Of a stretch of DNA of 45,537 nucleotides, positions 32,963 through 43,544 are shown in pieces. Position numbers and translations under genes: made by a program. The notes under the pieces were generated by a model, which saw only the letters and a list, made by a program, of their open reading frames with translations, was not told the origin of the DNA and did not search any database. Position 1 is the stretch's first letter; the number at the start of each line of letters is the position of its first letter. The DNA comes from Bacteroidales bacterium UBA2295. Its GTDB lineage: Bacteria; Bacteroidota; Bacteroidia; Bacteroidales; Tenuifilaceae. The stretch covers positions 1 through 45,537 of the forward strand of contig DDWD01000193.1 in NCBI GenBank assembly GCA_002345825.1. Reading direction: 5' to 3'.

Positions 32963-35356
32963 ATGCACCTTTTCATTACTAAATTACAAACATATGGACT
33001 TAATCTTGTTGAAATTATTAAAGACCACAAGAGAACCTCATGGGCTATTCTATTTGGCATTATAATCATTGCCCTATTTTTTTGCATCAGCAAAACCAGC
33101 ATTAACAATCCAACCAGCACGGCTCTTCTGGGAAAAGAAGGCTCGCTGCTTGCTGCATCAATTGCAGCCGACCAGCAGTACCGATTTCCTCATAACGACT
33201 CAATCCCTGTAAAATTTGCAAAATGCATTATTGAGTTTGAGGATAGGTATTTCTACCACCACCCTGGGATAAACCCTGTGTCAATAGTCCGCGCAGCATA
33301 CAACAACATCAAGGCAAAACGATTTGTTCAGGGAGGGAGCACCATAACACAACAAGTGGTTAGGCTATCTCGTAACAACAGGCCTAGGACGCTTTGGGAA
33401 AAGTTGATTGAGGCGACCCTGGCCCTAAGGCTTGAGTTAGGAACGAGTAAGAAAGAGATTCTGGCAATGTATACCTCCAATGCCCCCTTCGGGGGCAACG
33501 TGGTAGGGCTCGATGCTGCTGCTTGGCGATATTTTGGCAGGTCGGCCAGCGAGCTAAGCTGGTCAGAATCGGCTGCTCTGGCCGTGCTGCCTAATGCCCC
33601 TGCCTTGGTGCACCCCGGACGCAACCCCGATGTGCTTATAGCAAAAAGGAACCTGCTACTCAATAAACTTTTACGCAAGGGAATCATCGACAGCTTAACG
33701 TACAGGCTTTCAATGCTTGAGCCCCCTCCAAGCGAGCCAATGTCACTGCCCCAACTAGCGCCACACCTTCTATCTAGGGCAAAAAAAGAGGAAATGCAGG
33801 GGCAAATTGTTAAAACAACCATAGACCCTAGGCTACAGCATAGAACCATTGAAATCATTAAGCACCATCACGAACGCCTATCGGCCAACCAGATACACAA
33901 CGCAGCCGTACTAATAATCGATATCGACACCAACAGCCCCGTGGCGTACGTTGGCAACGTATCGAGCAGCATATCGGGCAATCATGTCGATATCATCACA
34001 TCGCCCCGAAGCACGGGTAGCATACTCAAACCCTTTCTTTACGCCGCCATGCTTCACGATGGGATGATACTCCCCCGTACGCTTATTGCAGATATCCCCA
34101 CTCAAATTGGTGGCTACTCGCCAAAAAACTTTAATCCGGGGTACGATGGTGCTGTTCCTGCATCGCGAGCTATTGCCCGATCGCTGAATGTTCCAGCAGT
34201 TCGAATGCTTCAGCAATACGGCGTGGAGCGTTTTCAGCATATTCTTCAGAAACTGGGGCTTACCACGCTAAGCCGATCGCCCAGCGAATATGGACTTTCG
34301 CTAATCCTTGGCGGTGCAGAAGCTACGCTTTGGGATTTAGCGGGAGTGTACGCCGGCATGGCCAGAGATCTAAAGAACTTTAGGTCATATCAAAGCAGAT
34401 ATGAAACCAACAATTACATCTCGCCACGATACCAGAGCAGAGACCAAGATGAAGGCAATCCGAATTTAGCGGAACATTCTTTACTTAGCGCTTCGTCAAT
34501 TCACTTCACCTTTGAGGCCATGAAAGAGGTTGCCCGCCCCGATGAGCAAGCGGGTTGGCAATACTTCTCCTCGTCGCGATCGGTGGCGTGGAAAACCGGC
34601 ACCAGCTATGGGCACAGGGATGCATGGGCCATTGGGCTTAACCCTAGGTATGTAGTTGCTGTGTGGGTTGGCAATGCCACCGGCGAGGGAAGGCCAAACC
34701 TAACCGGAGTTTCAGCCGCAGCACCCATATTGTTCGATGTGTTTGGGCTACTACCCACCTCGGGTTGGTTCGATAGTCCTATTGACGATATGGTTCGCGT
34801 GCCCATTTGCCGCCATAGCGGACATAGAGCCTCATCAATATGCTTGCCTGTTGATACGGTTTGGATCCCATCAAAAGGGTTAGAAACAGTCGCGTGCCCA
34901 TACCATAGGCTGGTTCACCTAAATCCACAGAAAACACATAGGGTAACCGACAGGTGCATTAGCACCAACGATATGATTAGCGAATCATGGTTTGTGCTTC
35001 CGCCCGCCATGGAGTGGTACTACAAAAGCAAGAATTCGTTTTACAAACCCCTTCCACCCTACCTTGACAACTGCGGTCCCGAGGAGCAGCAAAACACCAT
35101 GTCGTTGCTGTACCCGCGGATTGAAAATGCCAAAATATTTATCCCTCGGGATCTTGACGGCAAGCGCACCGAAGCAATTTTTGAAGTTGCACATAGCCGA
35201 CAGGACGCTACCATCTTTTGGCACCTAAACGAAGAGTATGTTGGATCGACCCAACGTTTTCACAAACTGGCCCTAAACCCATCGCCGGGAGAGTACACCC
35301 TTACGCTAGTTGATGATGTGGGGAATTCGCATAGCGTTAGCTTTAGCATTGAGTAA
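32963..35356 (+). CDS. pbpC: Penicillin-binding protein 1C (glycosyltransferase + transpeptidase)
   Basis: A 797-residue bifunctional peptidoglycan synthase. A membrane anchor covers about 28-47. The GT51 glycosyltransferase has the catalytic-Glu region IIEFEDRYFYHHPG and the QGGSTITQQVVRLSRN stretch. The transpeptidase has SxxK in STGSILKPF (Ser followed by Ile-Leu-Lys), an SLN motif (RSLNVPAVR) and KTG in WKTGTSYGHRDAW. The last 80-100 residues form the extra C-terminal domain typical of the 1C type. The protein acts in the periplasm. In many bacteria the gene neighbours an alpha-2-macroglobulin gene; here that gene lies 8 kb further on, with four other genes in between. Confidence 0.95.
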   Translation: MHLFITKLQTYGLNLVEIIKDHKRTSWAILFGIIIIALFFCISKTSINNPTSTALLGKEGSLLAASIAADQQYRFPHNDSIPVKFAKCIIEFEDRYFYHHPGINPVSIVRAAYNNIKAKRFVQGGSTITQQVVRLSRNNRPRTLWEKLIEATLALRLELGTSKKEILAMYTSNAPFGGNVVGLDAAAWRYFGRSASELSWSESAALAVLPNAPALVHPGRNPDVLIAKRNLLLNKLLRKGIIDSLTYRLSMLEPPPSEPMSLPQLAPHLLSRAKKEEMQGQIVKTTIDPRLQHRTIEIIKHHHERLSANQIHNAAVLIIDIDTNSPVAYVGNVSSSISGNHVDIITSPRSTGSILKPFLYAAMLHDGMILPRTLIADIPTQIGGYSPKNFNPGYDGAVPASRAIARSLNVPAVRMLQQYGVERFQHILQKLGLTTLSRSPSEYGLSLILGGAEATLWDLAGVYAGMARDLKNFRSYQSRYETNNYISPRYQSRDQDEGNPNLAEHSLLSASSIHFTFEAMKEVARPDEQAGWQYFSSSRSVAWKTGTSYGHRDAWAIGLNPRYVVAVWVGNATGEGRPNLTGVSAAAPILFDVFGLLPTSGWFDSPIDDMVRVPICRHSGHRASSICLPVDTVWIPSKGLETVACPYHRLVHLNPQKTHRVTDRCISTNDMISESWFVLPPAMEWYYKSKNSFYKPLPPYLDNCGPEEQQNTMSLLYPRIENAKIFIPRDLDGKRTEAIFEVAHSRQDATIFWHLNEEYVGSTQRFHKLALNPSPGEYTLTLVDDVGNSHSVSFSIE

Positions 35357-35462
35357 AGTTACTGGTTGCGGGTTTGCAAGGTGCAAATTCAAAATGTACT
35401 TATTGGGGTTGGTAAATGTATATAAAATTCACTAACTTTAGGACTAAACGAATTGATGCACC

Positions 35463-36863
35463 ATGGACAAGATCCCCAAAAGTGTTCGCGAGCTCAACAT
35501 CCTTATCAAAATTAATCAGGATATTATAAGCACCTTGGTTTTCGAAGATGTTCTGCAGGCAATAAGCAATGGTATGTCGGAGTTGCTCAATATCGAGACC
35601 GCTGCGGTATATACCATTCAAAACGAAAAAGAGCTTCTGCTGGGCGCCACAACACCTCCGTTACCCCCGGGAGTTCCACTCGAAGTAAGGCTTGCCTCCA
35701 TTGATGATCATCCATATATAAAAAGGGCTATACAGGATCACAAACCCATTATTGTTGACGACACCAAATCGGCTAAGTTTTCGGAAGCAGAACAAAATGT
35801 TGTAAAACTCCGCAATTTACGAAGTATGCTTTTCCTCCCCTTTATACTTAAGGGCGATGTACTTGGCGTGCTAATTCTGGGCACATGCAACAATACCAGA
35901 AAATATACCGAGCATGAAGTAAACTTAGGACAAACCATTGCCAACCATCTTGCGGTGGCGATTCAGAATGCCAAATTGCATGAGGATATAAAGATCCACA
36001 GGGACAACTTGGAGAAGATGGTTCACGAGAAGACCCAAGACCTGAAGACGGCCATTGAGGAACTTCAAGCTGCCAACGATGAGTTGTATAGCAAGAATGA
36101 AATTATCATTGATCAAAACTCCGAACTAAAAGATACACTCCAGCATCTTAAGGAAACACAAGCGCAACTGCTACAATCAGAGAAAATGGCCTCGTTGGGA
36201 ACGCTAACTGCAGGTGTAGCCCATGAAATTAACAACCCCCTTAATTTTATCATGGGGGCATACCTTCGATTTGACAACTACTTTAGAAACAAACCTGACC
36301 CCAATTTCAAAGAATCCGAATTGCTTCTGCACAGCATAAAGGAAGGAGTTGATAGAATTTCAACCATAGTAAAAAGTTTAAACCATTTTAGTCACAACAG
36401 CAGTAAAATGGATGAGAGTTGCAACATTAACCACATCCTTGATAATTGCTTGATCATTTTAAACAACGAGATTTTCGACAGGATAAATGTTGAACAGAAT
36501 TATACTGATGACCACATTCTTGTGAAGGGTAACGCAGCCAACCTTCACCACGCGCTGCTAAATATCCTCACTAACTCTATACAGGCAATTGAAGGAGAGG
36601 GAAGAATTAGCATTAAATCGGCATATAATTCTAAGTTTAACAAGACAATAATTGAAATTGAAGACACAGGAAAAGGAATTGAGCCCGAGATAATTGAAAA
36701 GGTTATGGAGCCGTTTTTCACCACCAAGGATCCGGGCAAAGGTGCCGGTTTAGGGCTCTCCATTTCGTACCGAATTATTGAAGAGCATCAAGGGAAAATT
36801 GTAATTACCTCGAAAGTTGGCAAGGGCACGCTTGTGCGCATTGAATTACCATCGGCAAGCTAA
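35463..36863 (+). CDS. GAF-domain histidine kinase
   Basis: A 466-residue soluble kinase. A GAF domain covers about 20-170 (LLNIETAAVYTI..., then LRNLRSMLFLPFILKGDVLGVLILG). A coiled coil (about 175-240) leads to HisKA with MASLGTLTAGVAHEINNPLNFI, then HATPase_c with NILTNSIQAIEGEG, IEDTGKGI and the G box GAGLGLSISYRI. The kinase half is close in type to that of the PAS kinase at 27.8-30.0 kb. No cognate regulator lies beside it, so it is an orphan. It starts 106 bp after the PBP1C stop and is probably transcribed from its own promoter. Confidence 0.93.
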   Translation: MDKIPKSVRELNILIKINQDIISTLVFEDVLQAISNGMSELLNIETAAVYTIQNEKELLLGATTPPLPPGVPLEVRLASIDDHPYIKRAIQDHKPIIVDDTKSAKFSEAEQNVVKLRNLRSMLFLPFILKGDVLGVLILGTCNNTRKYTEHEVNLGQTIANHLAVAIQNAKLHEDIKIHRDNLEKMVHEKTQDLKTAIEELQAANDELYSKNEIIIDQNSELKDTLQHLKETQAQLLQSEKMASLGTLTAGVAHEINNPLNFIMGAYLRFDNYFRNKPDPNFKESELLLHSIKEGVDRISTIVKSLNHFSHNSSKMDESCNINHILDNCLIILNNEIFDRINVEQNYTDDHILVKGNAANLHHALLNILTNSIQAIEGEGRISIKSAYNSKFNKTIIEIEDTGKGIEPEIIEKVMEPFFTTKDPGKGAGLGLSISYRIIEEHQGKIVITSKVGKGTLVRIELPSAS

Positions 36864-36899
36864 AAAATCAGCGTTTGTACCAAACAACTGTTAAAAGAA

Positions 36900-36927
36900 A
36901 ATCCCCCAGACCAAAACCTGAGGGATT
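36900..36927 (-). terminator. Terminator hairpin after the Asp-box protein gene
   Basis: AATCCCCCAG (36900-36909) and CTGAGGGATT (36918-36927) form a 10-bp stem with one mismatch and an 8-nt loop. On the minus strand it is followed by TTCTTTT. It lies 24 bp past the minus-strand stop and could also block readthrough from the opposing GAF kinase. Confidence 0.75.
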
Positions 36928-36951
36928 CACTATAACAATCAATCTAAGCTT

Positions 36952-39900
36952 TTAATTCCAAACGGGTATTCGTCCGGGTGTATAGGGTGCGTCTTTCGCA
37001 TCCATCATCCTGCGGGCATTAACAATCTTCTCCTGAGCAATTATCCTAATGCGCTGAAGAACTGGCGGGAATTCATCTTTCAGAATATCGAACTGCATAC
37101 GAGAGGTTCCGGTAATATCGGAAGTGCTGTTGAGCTGTGTGTAGATAATGTCGCGCAATCTTTGGTTAAGCGGCACAGCAGCAGGAGGTAACTCCTCGCG
37201 ACTTGCTTTTGGCGAGTAGCCATTGAAAATATGCTCAATCTCACTCAGCTCCCTCTCTATTTCGGCTAGGAATGGCATTAGCTCGCCATGCGATGCCGGT
37301 AGGGTAAGGGCTGTTTGCCTCATGGCAGTTACTTCCGACTGTAAATCGCCAACAAGACGCTCGGCGCCAACCATTGCCTTCGATAGTTTTGAAACCTCGC
37401 GCTGGAATGCAACCATTTCCTCACGATTATTTGCAGGAAGAGTTGTGTTGTTTAGAGGATTAACATTGAATTTGGCTGGTTGGGCTAGTTGCTTCACCTC
37501 GCCGTTGTGAACCATAGCAACCTCAACAGAATACTCGCCGGGCATTACGTATATGCTACCCCGGCTCTGGGCAAGCGGATTAAATTTGTTGGGTTTCTGT
37601 GGCCAAGTGTTATCGTACGACAAGTCCCAGTTAAACCGTTGAATGCCTTTAGATGGCTTCTGTGTAAATGTTCTCACCACATCGCCCTCAAAATCGCGAA
37701 TTGTAACAAGAAGGTAGGGTGCAATTTCACGCTTTTCGACCTCCAACTCATCTAGGCTAGGTTGTGGGATTGGTTTACCCTCCTTAAATAATTCCTTCTC
37801 CATTTCGTGACGAATGGTCTTTTTCATCTTGGGAACCTCCTTGAGAAATAGGGTAAATGTGGCTCCAAATTCGGGGTTGGGTGCTGTGTAGAATGTCGAT
37901 CCTTGTCCGTATTTTTTTGATGTCTGTATGTATAGCAAAGCATCCTTTATATCGAACAGGTGGCTTTCTGCATTGGGTAAATCGGCAGTGAGCTCGCGTA
38001 GCGGTGCGTAGTTATCGAGCACGTAAAATCCACGGCCAAAAGTTCCCAAAACCAAGTCGCTCTCGCGTTGCTGAATAGCCAAATCGTAAACTGCAATTGA
38101 GGGAAGCCCCGCCTTAAGCTGCACCCAGCTCTCGCCACCATTTATGGTGAAAAACGCACCAAACTCAGTACCAACAAAAAGTAAATCCTCCTTAATAAAA
38201 TCCTGCTCAATGGTATGCACCGAACCGTTTTCGGGCAAATTAGATGAGATGGATTTCCATGTTTTACCCTTGTCGGAACTCTTTATAACGTAAGGCTTAA
38301 AATCGTCGCGCTTTAGGTTGCGTAATGTAGCAAAAACCACATTCTCGTCGAACCTCGATGCAAAAACATCGCTCACATAGGTATAGTCAGGCACTCCTGG
38401 GAAAGATGAAACTTTACGCCAGGTTTTACCTGCATCCTCGGTAATCTGGATAACACCATCGTCGGTACCCACATAAATCAAATCTTCCTTAACAGGCGAC
38501 TCGTCGAGCGAAACGATGGTGCCAAAAAGCGATGTGGAAACATCCTTCACCACAGCATCGGCACTCCAGTACTTACCCATAACGGGCCAGGTGTTTCGAT
38601 CAATCTGTGCGGTAAGATCGTCGGAAATAACTTGCCAGGTGTTGCCTCTGTCGTCGCTACGGAAAACCTTGTTGGCTGCAAAGTACAAACGGGTGGGCGA
38701 ATGAGGGCTAATAATTAGCGGCGAGTCCCAATTCCAGCGGTAAGTATCTTCGCCTTTGCGAGGTTGTGGCTTAATGCGGATTCGCTCACCGCTTTTCTTA
38801 TCGTATCGAACCACGTTACCATACTGCGATTCGGAGTAAACAATATCGGGATTATTTGGCTCAACACGTGCCCAAAATCCATCGCCACCCACAGTAATAA
38901 ACCACTCCTCGCTAGTTACACCTCCGCTCGATGTATTTTGCGAGGGGCCACCCTGGGTGTTGTTGTCCTGAGTTCCACCATAAATATTGTAGAAAGGCTC
39001 AGCATCGTCGGTTGTAACTCGGTAAAACTGGGTTACAGGTAAATTTGGGATAAAGTTCCAGTCGCCTTCATCAATATTGTAGGTTATGTATATACCACCA
39101 TCGCCACCAATCATCACGTGCTGGTTGTCGTTGGGGTCAATCCATAGCGCATGGTCGTCAACGTGACGCTCCTTATGGCTAACTCTGGACCAAGTTTTAC
39201 CACCATCGGTGGTTACGTGCGAGTAGGTCTCTACAGAATAAACCTTATCAAACTCAACTGGGTCGCAGAAAATCTCGTTGTAATACTGACCACTGGAAAC
39301 ATGATCGCTCATCTTAACCCATGATTCGCCTCGATTTGACGAACGGAAAAATCCGCCAGCATCGTTGGCTGCTTCAATTATGGCGTAAAGCACATCGGGG
39401 TTTTGGGGCGATATGGCAATACCCATTCCGCCCATATGCTCTCTGGGCAAACCATCGGTAAGCTTGCGCCAGGTTTTTCCGGCATCTTCCGATTTGTAAA
39501 GAGCCGTTTCGGGGCCACCACCAATTTTTGTAAAATGATGTCTGCGGCGCTGTTCCGACGAAGCGTAAAGGATATCGGGATTGCGAGGGTCGCAAATAAT
39601 ATTGTTGATACCAGTATTCTCGCTTACGTTAAGCACTTTCTCCCATGATTCGCCACCATCGGTGGTTTTGTAAAGACCGCGATCGCCACCGGGCCCCCAA
39701 GCGGAACCCTCAGCAGCAACATAAACCACATTGGAGTTACGAGGATCAATTAGAATCATACCAATCTGACGGCTATCTTTTAGCCCCATATTCTTCCATG
39801 ATTTTCCGCCATTCACGGTTTTGTAAACGCCATTACCGTAGCCCAAAGCCCGCTGGTGGTTATTCTCACCCGTACCAGCCCACACCACATTGCTATTGTT

Positions 39901-40254
39901 GGGATCCATGGCCAAACATCCTATGGAGTAGGCTCCGTAATTATCGAAAACTGGCTTAAACGTTATGCCCTTGTTGGTAGTTTTCCAGATATGGCCACTG
40001 GCCACTGCCACATAAAACTCCGAATGATTATTGGGATTTACAGCAAAATCGCCAATGCGGCCCGAAGTAAAGGCAGGACCTATGCCCCTGAACTTTAATC
40101 CAGAAACCAAACTGCTGTTTATCAGCGTATCTTTAGTCTCTACTTTCGAATTTTTGTCGTTTCGCTTTTTAGCCTCCGCCAAGTTGGCCGAGAACATAAG
40201 CAGGATAAGCATAAATGAGATGCATACCCTTAAACTAATGTTGGTTTGCTTCAT
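36952..40254 (-). CDS. Secreted Asp-box/sortilin-like beta-propeller protein
   Basis: A secreted protein of 1100 residues. The start is taken at the Met of 40254, giving a clean signal peptide (MKQTNISLRVCISFMLILLM then SANLAEA); an in-frame ATG at 40284 would put ten more residues in front. The body holds at least nine Asp-box type motifs (S/T-x-D/N-x-G-x-T/S-W), for instance SEDAGKTW, TTDGGKTW, SDDRGNTW, TEDAGKTW and SSDKGKTW, and belongs to the VPS10/sortilin-like, glycosyl-hydrolase-BNR group of propellers. After about 790 comes an Ig-like segment (FNWDLSYDNTWP, GEYSVEVAMVHNGE) and a helical tail. Such proteins bind or cut extracellular polymers or peptides, but no catalytic residue can be assigned. 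Confidence 0.88.
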   Translation of the reverse strand: MKQTNISLRVCISFMLILLMFSANLAEAKKRNDKNSKVETKDTLINSSLVSGLKFRGIGPAFTSGRIGDFAVNPNNHSEFYVAVASGHIWKTTNKGITFKPVFDNYGAYSIGCLAMDPNNSNVVWAGTGENNHQRALGYGNGVYKTVNGGKSWKNMGLKDSRQIGMILIDPRNSNVVYVAAEGSAWGPGGDRGLYKTTDGGESWEKVLNVSENTGINNIICDPRNPDILYASSEQRRRHHFTKIGGGPETALYKSEDAGKTWRKLTDGLPREHMGGMGIAISPQNPDVLYAIIEAANDAGGFFRSSNRGESWVKMSDHVSSGQYYNEIFCDPVEFDKVYSVETYSHVTTDGGKTWSRVSHKERHVDDHALWIDPNDNQHVMIGGDGGIYITYNIDEGDWNFIPNLPVTQFYRVTTDDAEPFYNIYGGTQDNNTQGGPSQNTSSGGVTSEEWFITVGGDGFWARVEPNNPDIVYSESQYGNVVRYDKKSGERIRIKPQPRKGEDTYRWNWDSPLIISPHSPTRLYFAANKVFRSDDRGNTWQVISDDLTAQIDRNTWPVMGKYWSADAVVKDVSTSLFGTIVSLDESPVKEDLIYVGTDDGVIQITEDAGKTWRKVSSFPGVPDYTYVSDVFASRFDENVVFATLRNLKRDDFKPYVIKSSDKGKTWKSISSNLPENGSVHTIEQDFIKEDLLFVGTEFGAFFTINGGESWVQLKAGLPSIAVYDLAIQQRESDLVLGTFGRGFYVLDNYAPLRELTADLPNAESHLFDIKDALLYIQTSKKYGQGSTFYTAPNPEFGATFTLFLKEVPKMKKTIRHEMEKELFKEGKPIPQPSLDELEVEKREIAPYLLVTIRDFEGDVVRTFTQKPSKGIQRFNWDLSYDNTWPQKPNKFNPLAQSRGSIYVMPGEYSVEVAMVHNGEVKQLAQPAKFNVNPLNNTTLPANNREEMVAFQREVSKLSKAMVGAERLVGDLQSEVTAMRQTALTLPASHGELMPFLAEIERELSEIEHIFNGYSPKASREELPPAAVPLNQRLRDIIYTQLNSTSDITGTSRMQFDILKDEFPPVLQRIRIIAQEKIVNARRMMDAKDAPYTPGRIPVWN

Positions 40255-40362
40255 AACTGTTGGGTTAGGGTTATTAATTGGCATTATTTTGATGATAGTT
40301 AGACAATTTAGATAAAATAAGTTTAGCTGTGCCTTGCCATCCTAATGTAATCAACAAAAAAA

Positions 40363-42765
40363 TTAGAACGATACCCGCACAGCACCCACTACATTTAGCC
40401 CAGCCCCTACCAATCCCGAGCTGTATGGGCGGTATCGCCTATCTGTAATATTCTCAACATCCACGTTAAGAGATATTGTTTTGCTTAACCTGTAGTGCCC
40501 TCCAAGGTTAAGCGTGTACCAACCCGGCGAGTAAGGATTTCCGTTTTCATCCTGAGCATAAATATGTGGTTTGCCACGTTCCTCCTGCGCTAGGTTTTTG
40601 TATGAAACCTCACCGCTGTAGTGTGCATAAAGCGATACCCTAAACTTTTTGTGGCGGTAGCTTAACCGCGAAATGCCAAACCAAGGAGCAGCATGCCTTA
40701 GCGGGCTAATGGAGCCATCGTCTAGTTCCTCGGCACCTTTCTGGTAGCTGAATCGCGATGTAAGCATGAAGCCACGGGGTAGCATAAGCTCAAAATCGGC
40801 CTGCACGCCCCAAACCTTTGCAAATGATGCATTTTGAATTGATTGCACCTGGCTGCGCACACCATCGTACATAATGCTATCTTGCCCATTTAGGGTGGCG
40901 TTGCGCCTAACCATGGCATTGTTGAGCAGGGTGTAAAATGCTAGAAAATCGACCTCAAGAATATTGTTGAACTTACGGGTTAGCCCAAACTCGGCATTGT
41001 AGGCATACTCGGAGTTAAGTTCCGGATTAGGTACAACCACCGAACCCGGTTCCGAGTCGAATATCTTGCCAATATCATCTACATTGGGTGCACGAAAACC
41101 CGTTGACAGCACTCCTTTAAATCGCCACTGCTCATCTGGATTGTATGTTAGCCCCAGCGATCCTGTTACTGCGCCCTTGCTAACCTTGGCCTCGGTGAAC
41201 GGAAGCGGGTAGAAAGTATCGTCGAACTGGGCATCGATAAAGAATTGGGAATGCCTAACACCGGCATCCAAATCGAGGGTTTCCGATAGTTTAAGTTGAT
41301 AGGTTATGTATGTAGCAAATGATGACCAACGAGCCTGCGGGTAGCGCGATGGTCCTGGAGTATCAATACCATTACTAATATTCGTATCAACTCCCGAGGA
41401 ATTCACATAATTATCTACGGCCTCAGCGCCATAAAAGATTTTTTGTTTAGAATCAATATTGTTTTTCAAATCGATATTAAACGAGAATGCGTCAACCTTT
41501 TCCTTTCTACTCCTCAGAACAGAACCGTTAAAATCCCTATCGTTTCTGCTCTCCTGAAAATATTGATGAGCAAACTGTATAGTAAGCTGATCATAAATCA
41601 TAGTTTTTCCGCTGCTGCTAACCTTTAAGTTGTTCATCATCCAAACCTGTGGACCATAGTACCACTGGGCGCTACGAGGCAATCCATTACGATATTGGAT
41701 TAATCGATCGTACCTATCGAAATTGGAGGTGGAGGAATAGTAAAATCCGTAGTCGAAATCCCAATTGGAATTGGGTTTATACGAAACTTTCTGTAAAACA
41801 TTGGTCTGCGAGTATCCCGTTGTGAGTTGAACTTTGGGATTAGGGTTTGGCAAAATCACATCGGCATTATCCTGACGAACAACATGCTCTGGGCGCAGAT
41901 ACTCGTTAGGACCAAACGAACCCATACGCAAATCGCCAAAGCTGGTATAGGAGAAACTGGTTGCAAAAGCCCACTTTTTCCAACCATAATTAACATCTAC
42001 ATGACCGGTTTTCTCTGTATTTGCCGTTGAGTAGCGTGCCGATGCGCTGCCACCAAAAATTATGCTATCTGTGCTTGAGTGCTTGGGTGAGAGCGTGTAG
42101 AAGCTCATCACCCCACCAATGGCATCGCTTCCGTAGATAACCGAGCCGGGGCCAAAAAGTACTTCTGCCCTATCGACAGCAAATGGGTCGATAGAAATAA
42201 CGTTTTGCAGGTTGCCGCCACGAAAAATGGCGTTGTTCATCCGCACCCCGTCAACAGCAATTAGCAGGCGGTTGGTAGAAAAACCACGTATCATTGGGCT
42301 ACCACCACCCTGCTGGCTTTTTTGCACAAACACATCGCCCGATATGGCAAGCAAGTCGGCAGCAGTTTGCGGGTTGTAAAAATCAATTTGTCCTTTTGAT
42401 ATTGGGGTAATTTTTAGTGGAATTTCTCGGGCAATTTGGCCCCATTTTGAAGCAGAAACAACCACCTGATCGATTGAGAAAAACGAAGTTGACATGGTCA
42501 CTCGGAAATCAAACGCCTCAAGTTCATCAAAGCTAAAGTATTGCGTGGTGTAGCCAATAATCCTAATCTCGATAAGTGCAGCCCCCTTTAGCGCAGAGAT
42601 ATTGGCCTGCCCGTTTGAACTGGTTACCACCGAAAACCGAGGATTATCGCTGGTTACAGTAACCATACTGAGCGGCATAGCTGTTTCCTTATCAATTACC
42701 GTAAGGGTTTGTGCCGTGGCGCTAGAAAAAAATAGCGCTAAAAAAAAAGTTAAAACAATACGCAT
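40363..42765 (-). CDS. TonB-dependent outer-membrane receptor, haem/haemoglobin-like
   Basis: An 800-residue outer-membrane receptor. It has a signal peptide (about 1-18, ending SSATA), a small carboxypeptidase-D-type regulatory domain (19-100), a plug domain from about 125 (RGFSTNRLLIAVDGVRMNNA... GSVIYGSDAIGGVMSFYT) and a beta barrel to the C-terminal Phe (RVSF). The plug sequence resembles the haem/haemoglobin-transferrin type of receptors. The last gene of a pair: the PepSY protein lies 9 bp upstream in the same direction, a pairing known for iron/haem uptake. It brings a ligand through the outer membrane with TonB energy. The ligand class is inferred from the plug sequence only. Confidence 0.92.
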   Translation of the reverse strand: MRIVLTFFLALFFSSATAQTLTVIDKETAMPLSMVTVTSDNPRFSVVTSSNGQANISALKGAALIEIRIIGYTTQYFSFDELEAFDFRVTMSTSFFSIDQVVVSASKWGQIAREIPLKITPISKGQIDFYNPQTAADLLAISGDVFVQKSQQGGGSPMIRGFSTNRLLIAVDGVRMNNAIFRGGNLQNVISIDPFAVDRAEVLFGPGSVIYGSDAIGGVMSFYTLSPKHSSTDSIIFGGSASARYSTANTEKTGHVDVNYGWKKWAFATSFSYTSFGDLRMGSFGPNEYLRPEHVVRQDNADVILPNPNPKVQLTTGYSQTNVLQKVSYKPNSNWDFDYGFYYSSTSNFDRYDRLIQYRNGLPRSAQWYYGPQVWMMNNLKVSSSGKTMIYDQLTIQFAHQYFQESRNDRDFNGSVLRSRKEKVDAFSFNIDLKNNIDSKQKIFYGAEAVDNYVNSSGVDTNISNGIDTPGPSRYPQARWSSFATYITYQLKLSETLDLDAGVRHSQFFIDAQFDDTFYPLPFTEAKVSKGAVTGSLGLTYNPDEQWRFKGVLSTGFRAPNVDDIGKIFDSEPGSVVVPNPELNSEYAYNAEFGLTRKFNNILEVDFLAFYTLLNNAMVRRNATLNGQDSIMYDGVRSQVQSIQNASFAKVWGVQADFELMLPRGFMLTSRFSYQKGAEELDDGSISPLRHAAPWFGISRLSYRHKKFRVSLYAHYSGEVSYKNLAQEERGKPHIYAQDENGNPYSPGWYTLNLGGHYRLSKTISLNVDVENITDRRYRPYSSGLVGAGLNVVGAVRVSF

Positions 42766-42774
42766 TACAAAAAA

Positions 42775-43344
42775 CTATTTGTTACGCCGCATACGCTTTG
42801 GCCCATACCATAGCCAAAAACCGGTGATGGTGAAAAGCAGTAGGGCAATACCCATAATTAGGGTGTATATCAGCTTAAACATTCCGTGCGGAATTCCCAG
42901 ATAGTAATCTACAATAGATCCATCATGCAACATCTCAATAAAATCGGACTTACGACGCTCAACGTGCAATACTTTTCCTGTTGCACCATCAATTTGAACG
43001 CCCCAAAACCCTTTGGCAAAGATAAACTTTACCGTTCCCTTTTCGGCCCGGACATCAACCCGGTCAATCTCTAGGGGCAGAAAGGTGGAGATTGAATCGC
43101 GAAAAGCAGTGCAAGCATTTGTATACAAACTATCGAGGGGGAGCCACTCCTGCAAATTGGTTGAAACCCCTGCATAGGTTTTATCTTGTATCAACTCGCC
43201 GCTATGCTTTTTTAAGCCTAGCAAAATGCCAGTTGCAGCCATAATAAAGAAAAAGACGAACAGAACGGAGGCAGTAATCCTGTGCAACTTACGGAAAGTG
43301 CGGATGGTAGAGGCTTGTTTAGACCGTCGGGGTTCGGATACCAT
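42775..43344 (-). CDS. PepSY-domain membrane protein
   Basis: A 189-residue inner-membrane protein with two hydrophobic segments (about 25-45 and 160-182) and a periplasmic part between that has the PepSY layout (VDVRAEKGTVKFIF, GVQIDGATGKVLHVERR). The opening FRKLHRITASVLFVFFFIMAATGILLGLK and the end TGFWLWYGPKRMRR are standard for PepSY-associated TM proteins. Members of this group are linked to iron uptake and are thought to take part in ferric reduction or transport. It starts the two-gene unit with the TonB receptor (9-bp gap). Confidence 0.9.
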   Translation of the reverse strand: MVSEPRRSKQASTIRTFRKLHRITASVLFVFFFIMAATGILLGLKKHSGELIQDKTYAGVSTNLQEWLPLDSLYTNACTAFRDSISTFLPLEIDRVDVRAEKGTVKFIFAKGFWGVQIDGATGKVLHVERRKSDFIEMLHDGSIVDYYLGIPHGMFKLIYTLIMGIALLLFTITGFWLWYGPKRMRRNK

Positions 43345-43544
43345 ATATATTGGCTAGATTTGAATGCTTGGATAAAAGTAGTAAATACGCTAAATAAAAG
43401 ACTGATGAAACACAGCAGAGTTTAGCTCAATATTGAATTATCTTTTGGTTTAAAATTGGATTTGTATGCCAACATTATCTTCAATTATCAATACCTTTAC
43501 TAGCCCAAAGCAGCAAAATCGATCAAAACACAAACCTACCAAAG

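Noticed and set aside
33328..33858. 176-codon minus-strand frame in the PBP1C gene
   Set aside because: The plus strand carries the full glycosyltransferase and transpeptidase motifs; this is a shadow frame.
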